Notes: a model not told the origin generated them from the letters alone. Shown: positions 46,313 through 55,606, counted from the first letter of the stretch. The stretch is DNA of 64,000 nucleotides from Deltaproteobacteria bacterium (GCA_002748835.1 PDTL01000017.1:62001-126000); one strand, 5' to 3'. Translations and numbers: made by a program.

Positions 46313-47853
46313 TGGATACACATGACACGCGCGGTCGCGTATATCTGACAGGCGCCGGTCCCGGTGATCCCGGTCTGCTTACCCTCAAAGGAAAAGCCTG
46401 TATCGAGCAGGCGGATGTGGTTGTCTACGATTACCTGGCTGCCAAAAGCCTGCTCGCGTTTGCCCGACCGGATGCGGAAAAAATCTATGTGGGGAAAAAA
46501 GGCGGGGACCACACCCTTTCCCAGGACGGCATTAACCAGCTGCTTGTTGACAAGGCGTCCCAAGGCCTGACCGTCACCCGTCTGAAGGGGGGTGACCCGT
46601 TTATCTTTGGCCGCGGCGGTGAAGAGATCGAAATCCTGGTAAAGGCCGGTATTCCCTTTGAAGTCGTTCCCGGCGTCACTTCTCCCATTGCTGCGGCTGC
46701 GTATGCAGGGATCCCCCTCACCCACCGGCAATACACCGCCACGGTTGCCTTTGTCACTGGCCATGAGCGACCCGATAAGGAGACCTCGAACATCGACTGG
46801 GATGCCCTCGTCGGTATGGGCACGCTGGTGTTCCTGATGGGCGTCAAGAACCTCCCGAATATCCAGACAGAACTCCTCAAACGCGGCAAAAAAAGTGACA
46901 CGCCGGTTGCGCTGATCCAGTGGGGAACCACCACGCGGCAGCGCACAGTGACCGGCACCCTGGACACGATTGTTGATGATGTAAAGGCGGCAGGACTCAC
47001 ATCGCCTGCCATCATCCTTATCGGTGAAGTGGTGAATCTGCGGGACAGCATGTCCTGGTTTGAAAACCGCCCGTTATTCGGCAAACGGATCCTGGTCACC
47101 CGGTCCCGGCATCAGGCCAGTGATCTGGTGACCCGGCTGGCCGCCCTGGGGGCGGAATGCATCGAGGCGCCGACCATCGACGTGGTTCCCATCGCCGACA
47201 TGGCTCCGTTAGACACGGCCATCCACGGGCTTTCAGACTATTCCTGGATCGTCTTTACCAGCGTCAATGGCGTGGATATGTTTTTCAGCCGGTTAACAGC
47301 ACTGGGATTCGATGTTCGCCAGCTCCACCATATCAATACCGCCTGCATCGGTCCTTCCACCGCAAACCAACTGAAAAAGTACGGCCTGAAAAGCGACATC
47401 ATCCCCCAGAGCTACCGGGCTGAATCCGTGGTGGAGGCGTTCAGGGACCAGGCGGTTTCAGGAGCAAACATCCTGATTCCACGCGCCCGGGAAGCCCGCC
47501 CGGTCCTGCCCGTGGAACTCAGGGCACTGGGCGCCCATGTAGATGAGGTGCCTGTATATGAAACACGCATAGCAGACGCCAGCAAAGAAACGCTTGCCCA
47601 GGCCCTGGAAGCGGGCGACGTGGATCTGGTAACCTTTACCAGCTCGTCCACCGCCACAAATTTTATGACCCTGATTCCGGACGCGTTTTCTGAAGATACA
47701 GACCGGCTGCCCGCCTTTGCATCCATCGGTCCCATTACAACCGAAACCGCAGAAAAGCTGGGGCTTTCGGTTGCGGTCACTGCAGAGACCTACACCATCC
47801 CGGGTCTGGTGGATGCCATCATCCGCTATTTTTCCGAGTCAAACATCCGCTGA
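46312..47853 (+). CDS. Fused uroporphyrinogen-III C-methyltransferase / uroporphyrinogen-III synthase
   Basis: 513 residues. The N-terminal SUMT domain (CobA) is recognised by VYLTGAGPGDPGLLTLKG, LKGGDPFIFGRGGEE, VPGVTSPIAAAAYAGIP and PVALIQWGTT. The C-terminal HemD domain (from ~residue 250) has ILVTRSRHQASDLVTRL, IVFTSVNGVDMFF, ILIPRAREARPVLP and LVTFTSSSTATNF. Together they cyclise hydroxymethylbilane and methylate to precorrin-2, the branch point to sirohaem, haem d1, cobalamin and F430-like tetrapyrroles. Such fusions are common in anaerobes. Confidence 0.94.
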   Translation: MDTHDTRGRVYLTGAGPGDPGLLTLKGKACIEQADVVVYDYLAAKSLLAFARPDAEKIYVGKKGGDHTLSQDGINQLLVDKASQGLTVTRLKGGDPFIFGRGGEEIEILVKAGIPFEVVPGVTSPIAAAAYAGIPLTHRQYTATVAFVTGHERPDKETSNIDWDALVGMGTLVFLMGVKNLPNIQTELLKRGKKSDTPVALIQWGTTTRQRTVTGTLDTIVDDVKAAGLTSPAIILIGEVVNLRDSMSWFENRPLFGKRILVTRSRHQASDLVTRLAALGAECIEAPTIDVVPIADMAPLDTAIHGLSDYSWIVFTSVNGVDMFFSRLTALGFDVRQLHHINTACIGPSTANQLKKYGLKSDIIPQSYRAESVVEAFRDQAVSGANILIPRAREARPVLPVELRALGAHVDEVPVYETRIADASKETLAQALEAGDVDLVTFTSSSTATNFMTLIPDAFSEDTDRLPAFASIGPITTETAEKLGLSVAVTAETYTIPGLVDAIIRYFSESNIR

Positions 47854-47894
47854 GTGCCACACAGCGCTCAGAAGGTGTTTTACTTCAATCCCTG

Positions 47895-49352
47895 TCAGCC
47901 TGCGGTTGGCTCGCTAAACCGTTCCTGAACATAGTCACTCAGCTCTTCGAGCAAACGCATCTGTTCATCATCCAGCGCAACATCGTCGCTGGCAAGCACT
48001 GCGTCTATCTCATCCATGGCTGTTGCCGGGGTGCGCCGATGATCTCCCCGATAATCCACCAGCGGATCTGTCGCTTCATCCGGATTCACGCGCTTCATAT
48101 ACGCGGTATACGCATCAGCCAGCACACCTTCAGCCAGTCCCTTGTCATTTCTGAATAATGCCCGGGTGGCAAGCTCCCGGGTATAGGGGCGAGGGTAGCG
48201 AGACAGCAGGGCCAGCTTTTCTTCGGTTGTACTTTTATGGAACTGCCGGTTCAGCTGGTCTTCTTCTTTTGACAAAAATCCATTCTGGTACAATGCCGCG
48301 TCCGGATCCAGGTTCGGAATCTCCGGATACCGAAACTCCCGATAATAGCTGACAATATCGTAAAACACATCCGCATGTGTCTTCAACCAGTCCAGATTCG
48401 CTGTGCATCGGGCGGTCTGCTGCGGATTCAGCTTTGACCAGTACCGGTCATAGGGGGGCAGCAGAATCGGCGGTTCTCCGAATCGTTTCCGGATCACGCG
48501 GGTGGTGTCAGGCACAGATTCAGGGGATGTCTCCTGAAGAACGTCCGTATCCAATCGCAGCCAGAGCGTCTGGTTTTTATACGCCCTTGAGGTGCCGATC
48601 CCGAGCACAGGCGTCCGGTACCCCTGTTCGAAACCGAACGTCGGTGCCACCGCCACTCCCAGCGGATGCATGCCTGCTGCGGTTTCCCAGTGAACCGGGA
48701 GCTGTTTATCCACCCGGGCCTTATCAGTCTTTTTATCAAAATAGCCGAGCATATACTCCCATACGGCCCGGTTTTCCCGAAGTTTTCGTGCCAGAGCCAG
48801 CGTGATTTCCACATCCACCATGGCATCATGGGAACGGCCGCTGAAAAGCCTGTTGGCGACATTCAGGTCTTCGAGTTTCAGAGAGCCCTTCCCGTCGGCG
48901 TCCACAGGCCAGTTGAGCCCGTCTGACGCCTGAAACCGGTACAGGGCGGTCACGGGCAGGAGATCCATACGTCCGCATCCGCTCGCGTATTGATGCGTAT
49001 ACGGTGTCAGCAGGTTCCGGTGAAAGGAAAACCGCAGAAACGTATCGTCAAACCCCAGGGTATTGTACCCCAGGCTGATGGTACCGGGCTGGTTCATGGC
49101 GTCATGAATCCGCCGAATTCCTTCCAGTTCGGTCACCCCTTCCGCGAGACCGGTTTTGATATCGATTCGATGGGTGATGGTTGCAAAGGGGGATGGGATC
49201 ACATCCGGCCGCAGCTGAAAGCGGATCTCCATTCGTTCAACGGGATTCAACGCCGGGTCCGTACGGATGGCCGCAAACTGAAGCACCTGATCAAAGGATT
49301 TGCTCAAGCCGGATGTCTCCAGATCATAAAACAGAAACGACCCTATTTCCAT
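47895..49352 (-). CDS. sbcB: Exodeoxyribonuclease I
   Basis: 485 residues from the ATG at 49352 (AGGTGA seven bases upstream). The DnaQ-like DEDDh exonuclease domain is visible: FLFYDLETSGLSKSFDQ (first Asp-Glu), GYNTLGFDDTFLRF, and AMVDVEITLALA with the DAMVD-type His/Asp. It is followed by the SH3-like and helical ExoI C-terminal domains (RYWSKLNPQQTARC, GFLSKEEDQLN). It degrades single-stranded DNA from the 3' end. Confidence 0.93.
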   Translation of the reverse strand: MEIGSFLFYDLETSGLSKSFDQVLQFAAIRTDPALNPVERMEIRFQLRPDVIPSPFATITHRIDIKTGLAEGVTELEGIRRIHDAMNQPGTISLGYNTLGFDDTFLRFSFHRNLLTPYTHQYASGCGRMDLLPVTALYRFQASDGLNWPVDADGKGSLKLEDLNVANRLFSGRSHDAMVDVEITLALARKLRENRAVWEYMLGYFDKKTDKARVDKQLPVHWETAAGMHPLGVAVAPTFGFEQGYRTPVLGIGTSRAYKNQTLWLRLDTDVLQETSPESVPDTTRVIRKRFGEPPILLPPYDRYWSKLNPQQTARCTANLDWLKTHADVFYDIVSYYREFRYPEIPNLDPDAALYQNGFLSKEEDQLNRQFHKSTTEEKLALLSRYPRPYTRELATRALFRNDKGLAEGVLADAYTAYMKRVNPDEATDPLVDYRGDHRRTPATAMDEIDAVLASDDVALDDEQMRLLEELSDYVQERFSEPTAG

Positions 49353-49450
49353 TGCGCGATCACCTCTCACATCTGCGGTTCAAATTTCAATAATCTAACA
49401 GATACGGTGCAGAAAAGTCCACATCAGGGTTGAAATCAAGGAAAAACCTA

Positions 49451-49479
49451 TTTACAAACTGCAAGCCATTCGATATAAA
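49451..49479 (+). promoter_or_regulatory. Sigma-70 promoter of the histone-tailed membrane protein gene
   Basis: TTTACA (49451-49456) and TATAAA (49474-49479) are separated by 17 bases in the 191-base gap after sbcB. They give a leader of about 58 bases that ends with AAGGAG before the ATG at 49544. Confidence 0.6.
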
Positions 49480-49543
49480 TTTTCTTTAAACTGAGACAAG
49501 TTAAGCATTTAAAAGCTATAAATAATCTGACAAGGAGTTCCTG

Positions 49544-50785
49544 ATGGCTAAAGAGAACGCACCCAAATCAGCGCCCAAGAAGAAAAAAACGACCCAGAAA
49601 AAGGCGGCTCCCAAAAAAACTGCGGCCAAAAAGACCGCAGCCAAAAAAAACACGACCCAGAAAAAAACAACCGCAGCCAAAACTAAAAAAACAGCCAAAA
49701 GTGATCGTATTCTGCTCAGAGCGTTTGACAAACAGGCCCCAGAGACACTGTATACACCTGAGCCGATTCAGAACGACGCTGATTTTACAGCCCCCCCATT
49801 CAAGGCATCCGATGCTGAGAATGATGCCATCAGGCCTTTTCTTGACAAAAAATTCGACATGACCCTCACCGCTGAGGAAGCAGCCAAGGTCCAGGAAATT
49901 CTTGCGTCAGCGGAAACCGTCTATCAGGAAAAACTGGCAGCCATCGCGGAAGCGAAGCAGAAGGCTGAGGAAGAAGCCAGGATAAAAGCTGAGGAAGAAG
50001 CCAAGAAAAAGGCCGAAGAGGAAGCCAGGATAAAAGCTGAGGAAGAAGCCAAGAAAAAGGCCGAAGAAGAAGAAGAAGCCAAGAAAAAGGCCGAAGAGGA
50101 AGCCAGGATAAAGGCTGAGGAAGAAGCCAAGAAAAAGGCCGAAGAAGAAGCCAGGATAAAGGCTGAGGAAGAAGCCAAGGAGAAGTCCGCCATAAATAAA
50201 CCACTGGTGATGACCATTGGTGGTTTCTGTCTCCTCGTCATTGTACTGTTCGGATCCAGCGCATACAATACCGGCAATTATTATGTCAAACCGACGAATT
50301 CCGGAATTGAAATCTGGAAAGGTGAATTTTCTCCCCTTGGAGAAAGGCTGCTTGTCAAACTTCCCGGCCTCCATGCACCTGAATCCATCAAGGCCGTCTA
50401 CAAAAAACGCGAAGTGCTTCCTGTCGTGTTCAATTATTTCATGGCTCAGGTGGACGAGCTTAAACAGTCACAGGGGATTCCCGATTTTGTCAAAATGGAA
50501 TCCCTTCTCAATACGGCGGCTGCATACGCGACTTCAGAAGAAGAACGCCAGGCCGTTGCAAAAGATCTTGAATCAATTCAATCGATCATCACTCAGTTTA
50601 AAGCGGCTGCGACTGAAGCAGCTGAAGTAAGTGAAGCCGTGTCTGTACCGGTTTCAGAAGCACCTGAAGCTGACGCCTCTGCTGGAAACACGCCCGCAGG
50701 AACAGCTGCCCATGAAGAAGCGGCAGCCGCAGAACCCCATCATGCAGATAAAGCCCCTGAGGAAACAACAGCTGGGCATCACTGA
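49544..50785 (+). CDS. Histone-H1/AlgP-like tail, coiled coil and membrane anchor fusion protein
   Basis: 413 residues in clear blocks. Residues 1-52 are almost only Lys, Ala, Pro and Thr in a PKKT/AKKT pattern like eukaryotic H1 tails and AlgP/Hc1-type DNA-binding proteins. Residues ~53-115 are an acidic linker. Residues ~140-214 form a charged single helix or coiled coil of 16-residue repeats (KAEEEARIKAEEEAKK) resembling TolA domain II. Residues ~219-240 are a membrane helix (VMTIGGFCLLVIVLFGSSA). The rest (~170 residues) should be periplasmic, with an Ala/Glu/His-rich end. With N-inside orientation the basic tail faces the nucleoid. No family assigned. A terminator follows. Confidence 0.8.
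   Translation: MAKENAPKSAPKKKKTTQKKAAPKKTAAKKTAAKKNTTQKKTTAAKTKKTAKSDRILLRAFDKQAPETLYTPEPIQNDADFTAPPFKASDAENDAIRPFLDKKFDMTLTAEEAAKVQEILASAETVYQEKLAAIAEAKQKAEEEARIKAEEEAKKKAEEEARIKAEEEAKKKAEEEEEAKKKAEEEARIKAEEEAKKKAEEEARIKAEEEAKEKSAINKPLVMTIGGFCLLVIVLFGSSAYNTGNYYVKPTNSGIEIWKGEFSPLGERLLVKLPGLHAPESIKAVYKKREVLPVVFNYFMAQVDELKQSQGIPDFVKMESLLNTAAAYATSEEERQAVAKDLESIQSIITQFKAAATEAAEVSEAVSVPVSEAPEADASAGNTPAGTAAHEEAAAAEPHHADKAPEETTAGHH
49961..50181 (+). repeat. 48-bp coding tandem repeat
   Basis: About four full copies and one shortened copy of a 48-base unit encoding KAEEEARIKAEEEAKK. The third copy is reduced to KAEEEEEAKK. Near-identical DNA in neighbouring units suggests recent expansion or contraction by recombination or slippage, with reading frame preserved (16 codons per unit). 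Confidence 0.85.
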
Positions 50786-50817
50786 TCCGCTTCTCTGGAA
50801 AAAACATGAGCACGCAC

Positions 50818-50853
50818 AAAAGCGGCTTCAGGCAGACGCCTGGAGCCGCTTTT
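50818..50853. terminator. Bidirectional terminator
   Basis: A long hairpin of about 16 bp (AAAAGCGGCT-T-CAGGC, loop AGAC, GCCTG-G-AGCCGCTTTT) with A- and T-rich flanks. It lies between the convergent histone-tailed gene and the peptide-transporter ATPase gene. Confidence 0.85.
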
Positions 50854-50861
50854 GCATCTCT

Positions 50862-51845
50862 TCATCCGTAAAGGTGACAGGCAGCCCAGTGTCCGTCTAC
50901 CACGGGTTTCAATTCAGGAACAACATGCGTGCACAGATCCATGCACGCTGAACAGCGCGGGTGAAACCGGCATCCGGATGGCGGATAGGCAGGCGATGCC
51001 GCTTCACCGGAAAGCACACGGCGCTTTTCATTGACCTGTTTTCCCGGAACCGGAACTGCGTCGAGCAATGCAACGGTATACGGGTGTTTGGCATCACCGA
51101 TCACCGACGCGTTTTCCCCCAGCTCGACCACCTGCCCCAGATACATGACCGCTACGCGGTCCGCAAGACTGCTCACCACACTGACGTCATGGGAAATAAA
51201 CAGATAAGACAGCCCCCGCTGATCCTGCAAATCAAGCAGCAGATTCAACACCTGAGCCTGTACAGAAACATCCAGCGCACTGACCGCCTCATCACAGATC
51301 AGACACAACGGATCCAGGGCCAATGCCCGGGCAATACTGATTCGCTGCCGCTGGCCGCCGGAAAAGGCATGGGGATACCGATGAAGGACATTTTCGGAAA
51401 TCCCCACATCAGAAAGCAGTTTCAAGGCAAACGGCACGCGATCCCGGGTATTCACGATTCCGTGATACACCGCTGCTTCGGTCAGGATATCCAGCACGCT
51501 CATGCGGGGATTTAACGATCCCATGGGATCCTGAAACACCATCTGCATCTGACGCTGCAACCGACTCCGTTTTATCCCACGACGGGCGTGCACATCTTCA
51601 CCCAGAAAACGGACATGGCCCAAAGACGGCCGCTCCAGACCGATCATACACCGTGCAAGGGTGGATTTCCCGCATCCGGACTCTCCCACCACACCGAGCG
51701 TCTCACCTTCATATAAAGATAGAAAAACCCGGTCCACCGCCTGAATGCGACGGATCGTCCGACCGAAAATACCGCCCCGTACGGGAAACGTCTTTGACAG
51801 GTTTTCCACCGTTATCAACGGCTCAACCGGGCGGTCAAGATTCAT
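50862..51845 (-). CDS. Peptide ABC transporter ATP-binding protein, DppF/OppF type
   Basis: 327 residues from the ATG at 51845, which overlaps the previous ATPase gene as ATGA; the longer frame to 51959 is inside that gene. Walker A GESGCGKSTLAR, Q-loop QMVFQDPMGSLNPR, signature FSGGQRQRISIARAL, Walker B LICDEAVSALDVS. The oligopeptide C-terminal extension ends with the HPRCSACMDLC Cys-rich stretch. Acts with the DppD-like ATPase and the YejB/YejE permeases; corresponds to the second half of E. coli YejF. Confidence 0.93.
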   Translation of the reverse strand: MNLDRPVEPLITVENLSKTFPVRGGIFGRTIRRIQAVDRVFLSLYEGETLGVVGESGCGKSTLARCMIGLERPSLGHVRFLGEDVHARRGIKRSRLQRQMQMVFQDPMGSLNPRMSVLDILTEAAVYHGIVNTRDRVPFALKLLSDVGISENVLHRYPHAFSGGQRQRISIARALALDPLCLICDEAVSALDVSVQAQVLNLLLDLQDQRGLSYLFISHDVSVVSSLADRVAVMYLGQVVELGENASVIGDAKHPYTVALLDAVPVPGKQVNEKRRVLSGEAASPAYPPSGCRFHPRCSACMDLCTHVVPELKPVVDGHWAACHLYG

Positions 51846-52879
51846 CCCTGTCCCCTTTCCTTTCCAGATGCGCTGTCCACTGCCGGCCCATGCAGAAAAC
51901 AGGCAACGCGGTGACCGGCGGCCAGTGTCGTCATCTCCGGCGAACGAAGACGGCAGCACGGCATGGCCTCACTGCAGCGATCCCTGAACCGGCAGCCTTC
52001 AGTCCGGGCCTCAGGCCCGGGCACCTGCCCGGGAATTGCAGACAGGCGCTGTTTCCCGCATCCGAGACGGGGAATCGATGCAAGCAGCCCCTGGGTATAG
52101 GGATGGGCGGGTGATGCAAACAGGGCATCCACCGGTGCATCTTCCACAATCACGCCAGCATACATCACCAGCACCCGCTCACACATTTCCCAGACAACGC
52201 CCATATCATGGGTGATCAACAACAGTGCTGATTGTCTTTTCCGCATCCGTCTCAGCAAGGCAAAGACTTGGGCCTGGGTGGTCACATCCAGTGCCGTGGT
52301 CGGTTCATCGGCAATGATCAGTTCCGGATTTCCCAAGAGCGCCATGGCAATCATCACCCGCTGCTGCATGCCGCCGGAAAGTGCGTAGGGAAAAGCTTTC
52401 ATACGCTCCACTGGATCGGGAATCCGCACGCGGGAAAGCCAGTCCACAGCCAGTTCATAGGCGGCTCTGCCCTTCAGACCCTGCTGAAAAAAAATAGCCT
52501 CCCGCAGCTGATCCCCCACCCGTTTGAGCGGAGAAAGCGCTGACAGGGGATCCTGAAATACCATCGAGAGATGCCGGCCCCGGATGCGGCGCATCTCCAC
52601 GACCGGCTTTTGAAGCAGGGACTCGCCTCGAAATATCACCTCGCCGCCTTCGATCCGCCCTTCCGGGATCGGTAGCAGCCGCATGAGACTCAGGGCCGTC
52701 ACCGATTTTCCGGATCCGGACTCCCCCACCAGTCCCAGAGATTCTCCGGGATTCATGGAAAAAGAGATTCGATCCACAACCGGCACCCGCTGGCGAGATT
52801 CGGTCTCAAAGGATACCGTCAGGTCGGAAACAGACAGCAGCGGAGACACAGGCGTCGCAGATGAAAGGATATTCGGCAT
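51842..52879 (-). CDS. Peptide ABC transporter ATP-binding protein, DppD/OppD type
   Basis: 345 residues. Walker A GESGSGKSVTALSL, Q-loop SMVFQDPLSALSPL, signature LSGGMQQRVMIAMAL, Walker B LIIADEPTTALDVT, and C-terminal CRFRDRCSEAMPCC. In E. coli this domain is the first half of the fused YejF; here the two halves are separate genes. It lies nine bases after yejE. Confidence 0.93.
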   Translation of the reverse strand: MPNILSSATPVSPLLSVSDLTVSFETESRQRVPVVDRISFSMNPGESLGLVGESGSGKSVTALSLMRLLPIPEGRIEGGEVIFRGESLLQKPVVEMRRIRGRHLSMVFQDPLSALSPLKRVGDQLREAIFFQQGLKGRAAYELAVDWLSRVRIPDPVERMKAFPYALSGGMQQRVMIAMALLGNPELIIADEPTTALDVTTQAQVFALLRRMRKRQSALLLITHDMGVVWEMCERVLVMYAGVIVEDAPVDALFASPAHPYTQGLLASIPRLGCGKQRLSAIPGQVPGPEARTEGCRFRDRCSEAMPCCRLRSPEMTTLAAGHRVACFLHGPAVDSASGKERGQG

Positions 52880-52888
52880 GAGTTAACC

Positions 52889-54517
52889 TTATTCCAGTCT
52901 GGCATACCGCTTGGGATCAAAGGCCTGGCGCACCCCTTCGCCGATCAGGATACAGAGCATCATCACCACAAACAAGGCGAGCGAAGGATACACGATCAAC
53001 CACCAGGCCCACCGATACTGCTGGGCCTGGTAGAGCAACTCGCCCCAGCTGGCTGTGGGCGCAGGCAGGCCGAACCCCAGATAGTCCAGGGCGGCAAGGG
53101 CGCCGATGGCGCCGACAAGGGAAAAGGGAAAAAACGTAATCACCGTTGTCAGAGCATTGGGCAGCACATGCCGGAACATGATCGTCCGGGTGGGCAGGCC
53201 CTGAGACCGGGCTGCCTCCACAAACGGCACCCGCCGCAGTTTGAGAAACTCCGCACGGATATAATAGGAAATCCCGATCCAGTTAAAAATACCGTAACAG
53301 ATAAGGAGAAGGGAAAAACTTCTCCCCAGCACGGCCCCCATGAGAATCATCACATACAAAAAAGGCAGCGCGCTCCAGATTTCTATCAGTCGCTGACCTG
53401 CCAGATCCACCCAGCCGCCGAAATATCCTTGAACCGCACCAGCAGCCACGCCCAGACACATGGAAAAAATCACCAGAAGGAAACCAAAGCTCATGGAAAT
53501 CCGCATGCCATAGACCACCCGGACCAGTACGTCCCGACCGGCACTGTCGATCCCCATAAGGTGACCTGGAGACGGCGGTGAGGGAAATCTCAGCGTATTA
53601 TGCTCAAAGGCGGTCGTATACGCATCTGTACCCAGCTGCACCCGCCCGGGATCGACCGGCCCTGAAAACCGTTTCACGGCGCCAGCGGTCAGCTGGGCCT
53701 GCAGATCTCCCGGTAGCGTGTTCCATGCAGTGGTATCTGCATTTGTGCAGGTTCCGGACGGATCAAACCGGAAAACCGAAAGGCCTGCAGCCGTCTTGTC
53801 CATGACCTGGGCCACACGAATCCGAACCGAAGCCGGCGCTGTTTCACGGGGCACATACGCTGTCAACACGGCCTCCACCCGTTCTCCCTTCCGGGTCCGG
53901 AGTTCAAATACCCTGCGATCTGCAGATGCATTGGAAAATCTCAGGCCCACGGACCGCTGAAACTCAGAGGGCAGTGTTTGAAACACCGCAAAAAGGGATT
54001 CACCGCGTAAGGATCTGTCCGTTTCATGATCCGTAAATGCAGACAGATTGGCGGATCGACGAATGCGAAGTTGTGCATCCACCCGCAGGCTTGCCACACG
54101 AGGGACCGGCCGCATGACAACCCGAACCTCATCCGGTAGTGTTAAATCCGCCTCGGTCATAATTTCCTGGGGGCCATAGGGAATCAACGGAAACACCATA
54201 CGATTGGACGGATCGGATCGAAACGCTTCGGATGCGGCAATGGCCTTATAGTCCGGCCGGGTGGATGCACCGCCATTAACAAAGGTCTGTTCAGGATAGA
54301 AAAAGAAAATGGGAAAATAAGCACGGCCCATATACCGAACATACAACGGGGTATCACTGCAGAAGCACTCCGCCCCCAGACTGAGCCCATACAACAGAGC
54401 AAGCAGCACAAATGCGGCAAAAGCCACCCTGGCTTCACGAAATCGCTGCAATCGTTTCCGCGTGAGCGGGTTGACGCTAAAAAGCCTCAGGTGCCGGGGT
54501 TTCGTTTCCTGACCCAT
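52889..54517 (-). CDS. yejE: Peptide ABC transporter permease YejE-like, with enlarged periplasmic domain
   Basis: 542 residues. After the first membrane helix (VAFAAFVLLALLYGLSLG) comes the YejE-specific periplasmic start (PLYVRYMGRAYFPIFF, YPEQTFVNGG). The C-terminal half has the binding-protein-dependent permease helices with EAA loop (EAARSQGLPTRTIMFRHVLP) and the YejE end. E. coli YejE is about 340 residues. The ~200 extra residues lie between residues ~115 and 310, in the periplasm (for example DEVRVVMRPVPRVASLRVDA and FELRTRKGERVEAVLTAYV, beta-rich). The stop of yejB overlaps its start. Confidence 0.88.
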   Translation of the reverse strand: MGQETKPRHLRLFSVNPLTRKRLQRFREARVAFAAFVLLALLYGLSLGAECFCSDTPLYVRYMGRAYFPIFFFYPEQTFVNGGASTRPDYKAIAASEAFRSDPSNRMVFPLIPYGPQEIMTEADLTLPDEVRVVMRPVPRVASLRVDAQLRIRRSANLSAFTDHETDRSLRGESLFAVFQTLPSEFQRSVGLRFSNASADRRVFELRTRKGERVEAVLTAYVPRETAPASVRIRVAQVMDKTAAGLSVFRFDPSGTCTNADTTAWNTLPGDLQAQLTAGAVKRFSGPVDPGRVQLGTDAYTTAFEHNTLRFPSPPSPGHLMGIDSAGRDVLVRVVYGMRISMSFGFLLVIFSMCLGVAAGAVQGYFGGWVDLAGQRLIEIWSALPFLYVMILMGAVLGRSFSLLLICYGIFNWIGISYYIRAEFLKLRRVPFVEAARSQGLPTRTIMFRHVLPNALTTVITFFPFSLVGAIGALAALDYLGFGLPAPTASWGELLYQAQQYRWAWWLIVYPSLALFVVMMLCILIGEGVRQAFDPKRYARLE

Positions 54518-55560
54518 CAGGACATCTCATTAAACTGAATACGCGGGTCAATGCAGACACAGGCGAAATCCGATACAATATTCCCCAGGAGCCCCAGCAG
54601 GGAACTCAAAGACAAAATTCCCATAAAAACAGGGTAATCCCGGCCCACAATGGATTCCAGACTCAACCGTCCCATTCCCGGTATCTCAAATACCTGCTCG
54701 ATGATCACCGAGCCGGCAAACAAGACTGTCAATATCCCCCCAAAGCCGGTGGCAATGGGGATCAGGGCATTTCGAAACGCATGGCGACGAATGGCGCTCC
54801 CGTAACTCCCCCCCTTGGCAAGGACGCATCGGATATAGTCTTTTCCAATCTGCTCGAGCAGCGCATTTTTCATCAGGAGGGTAAGTACGGCAAAATGACC
54901 GATCATGTAACAGAGTATTGGCAGAAACATGTGAGAAACACGATCACAAATTTTCTCCCAGCCGCCCATGGCCGCATACCCGTCTGAATAAAAACCGCCG
55001 GCCGGAAACCAGTCAAACAAGCCGTCGGTCGTACCGGCAAACAGCATCTTGAGCAGCATCCCAAAGGCGAATGCGGGTATGGCATAGCCGATAAAGATGA
55101 CCAAACTGCTCATCCAGTCAAACATCCGTTGATGATACAGGGCCTTTAAGATCCCCAGCGGGATACAGATCAGGTAAGAGAGCAGAAAACCGGTGACCCC
55201 GAATATCAGCGAGACCTGAAACCGGCCTGCGATCAATTCCCAGGCGGTTTTGTTCGGGAACCGGTAGGATCGCATCCGCATCCCGATGCGGTCATCTACC
55301 AGCCAGGTCCAGTACCGCTGGTAAAACGGCTTGTCAAAACCGAAATGCGCCTCAATGGCTTTTCGCTGGGCCTCACTGATCCCCACACCGCTTCCCGCAG
55401 CAGCGCCATCCGGGGATCCATACCCTTTCATCTGCTGAAGGACACGTTCCACAGGCCCGCCGGGAACAAACTGGACCAACAGAAAGCAGACAAGGGTAAT
55501 GCCGATAAACGTGGGAATAATCAGCAGCAGCCGCCGTGCAAAATACGCCCAGCCGATCAT
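54517..55560 (-). CDS. yejB: Peptide ABC transporter permease YejB
   Basis: 347 residues with six membrane helices. RRLLLIIPTFIGITLVCFLL and VQFVPGGPVERVLQQMKG are YejB hallmarks. The longer periplasmic loop with HFGFDKPFYQRYWTWL and the EAA-type loop (GSYGSAIRRHAFRNALIP) complete it. Yej transports microcin C-like and other peptides into the cell. An AGGGAGGGG lies before the ATG. No substrate-binding protein (yejA) is adjacent. Confidence 0.93.
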   Translation of the reverse strand: MIGWAYFARRLLLIIPTFIGITLVCFLLVQFVPGGPVERVLQQMKGYGSPDGAAAGSGVGISEAQRKAIEAHFGFDKPFYQRYWTWLVDDRIGMRMRSYRFPNKTAWELIAGRFQVSLIFGVTGFLLSYLICIPLGILKALYHQRMFDWMSSLVIFIGYAIPAFAFGMLLKMLFAGTTDGLFDWFPAGGFYSDGYAAMGGWEKICDRVSHMFLPILCYMIGHFAVLTLLMKNALLEQIGKDYIRCVLAKGGSYGSAIRRHAFRNALIPIATGFGGILTVLFAGSVIIEQVFEIPGMGRLSLESIVGRDYPVFMGILSLSSLLGLLGNIVSDFACVCIDPRIQFNEMS

Positions 55561-55606
55561 CGCCCCTCCCTTTCATCAGCGGGAATACCCGCCGTGATTC
55601 CCATAA

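Noticed and set aside
47854..47894. Terminator between convergent cobA-hemD and sbcB
   Set aside because: No stable hairpin with a T-run was found in the 41-base gap.
49961..50181. Possible CRISPR-like repeat array
   Set aside because: Units are directly adjacent without unique spacers and encode an in-frame coiled coil.
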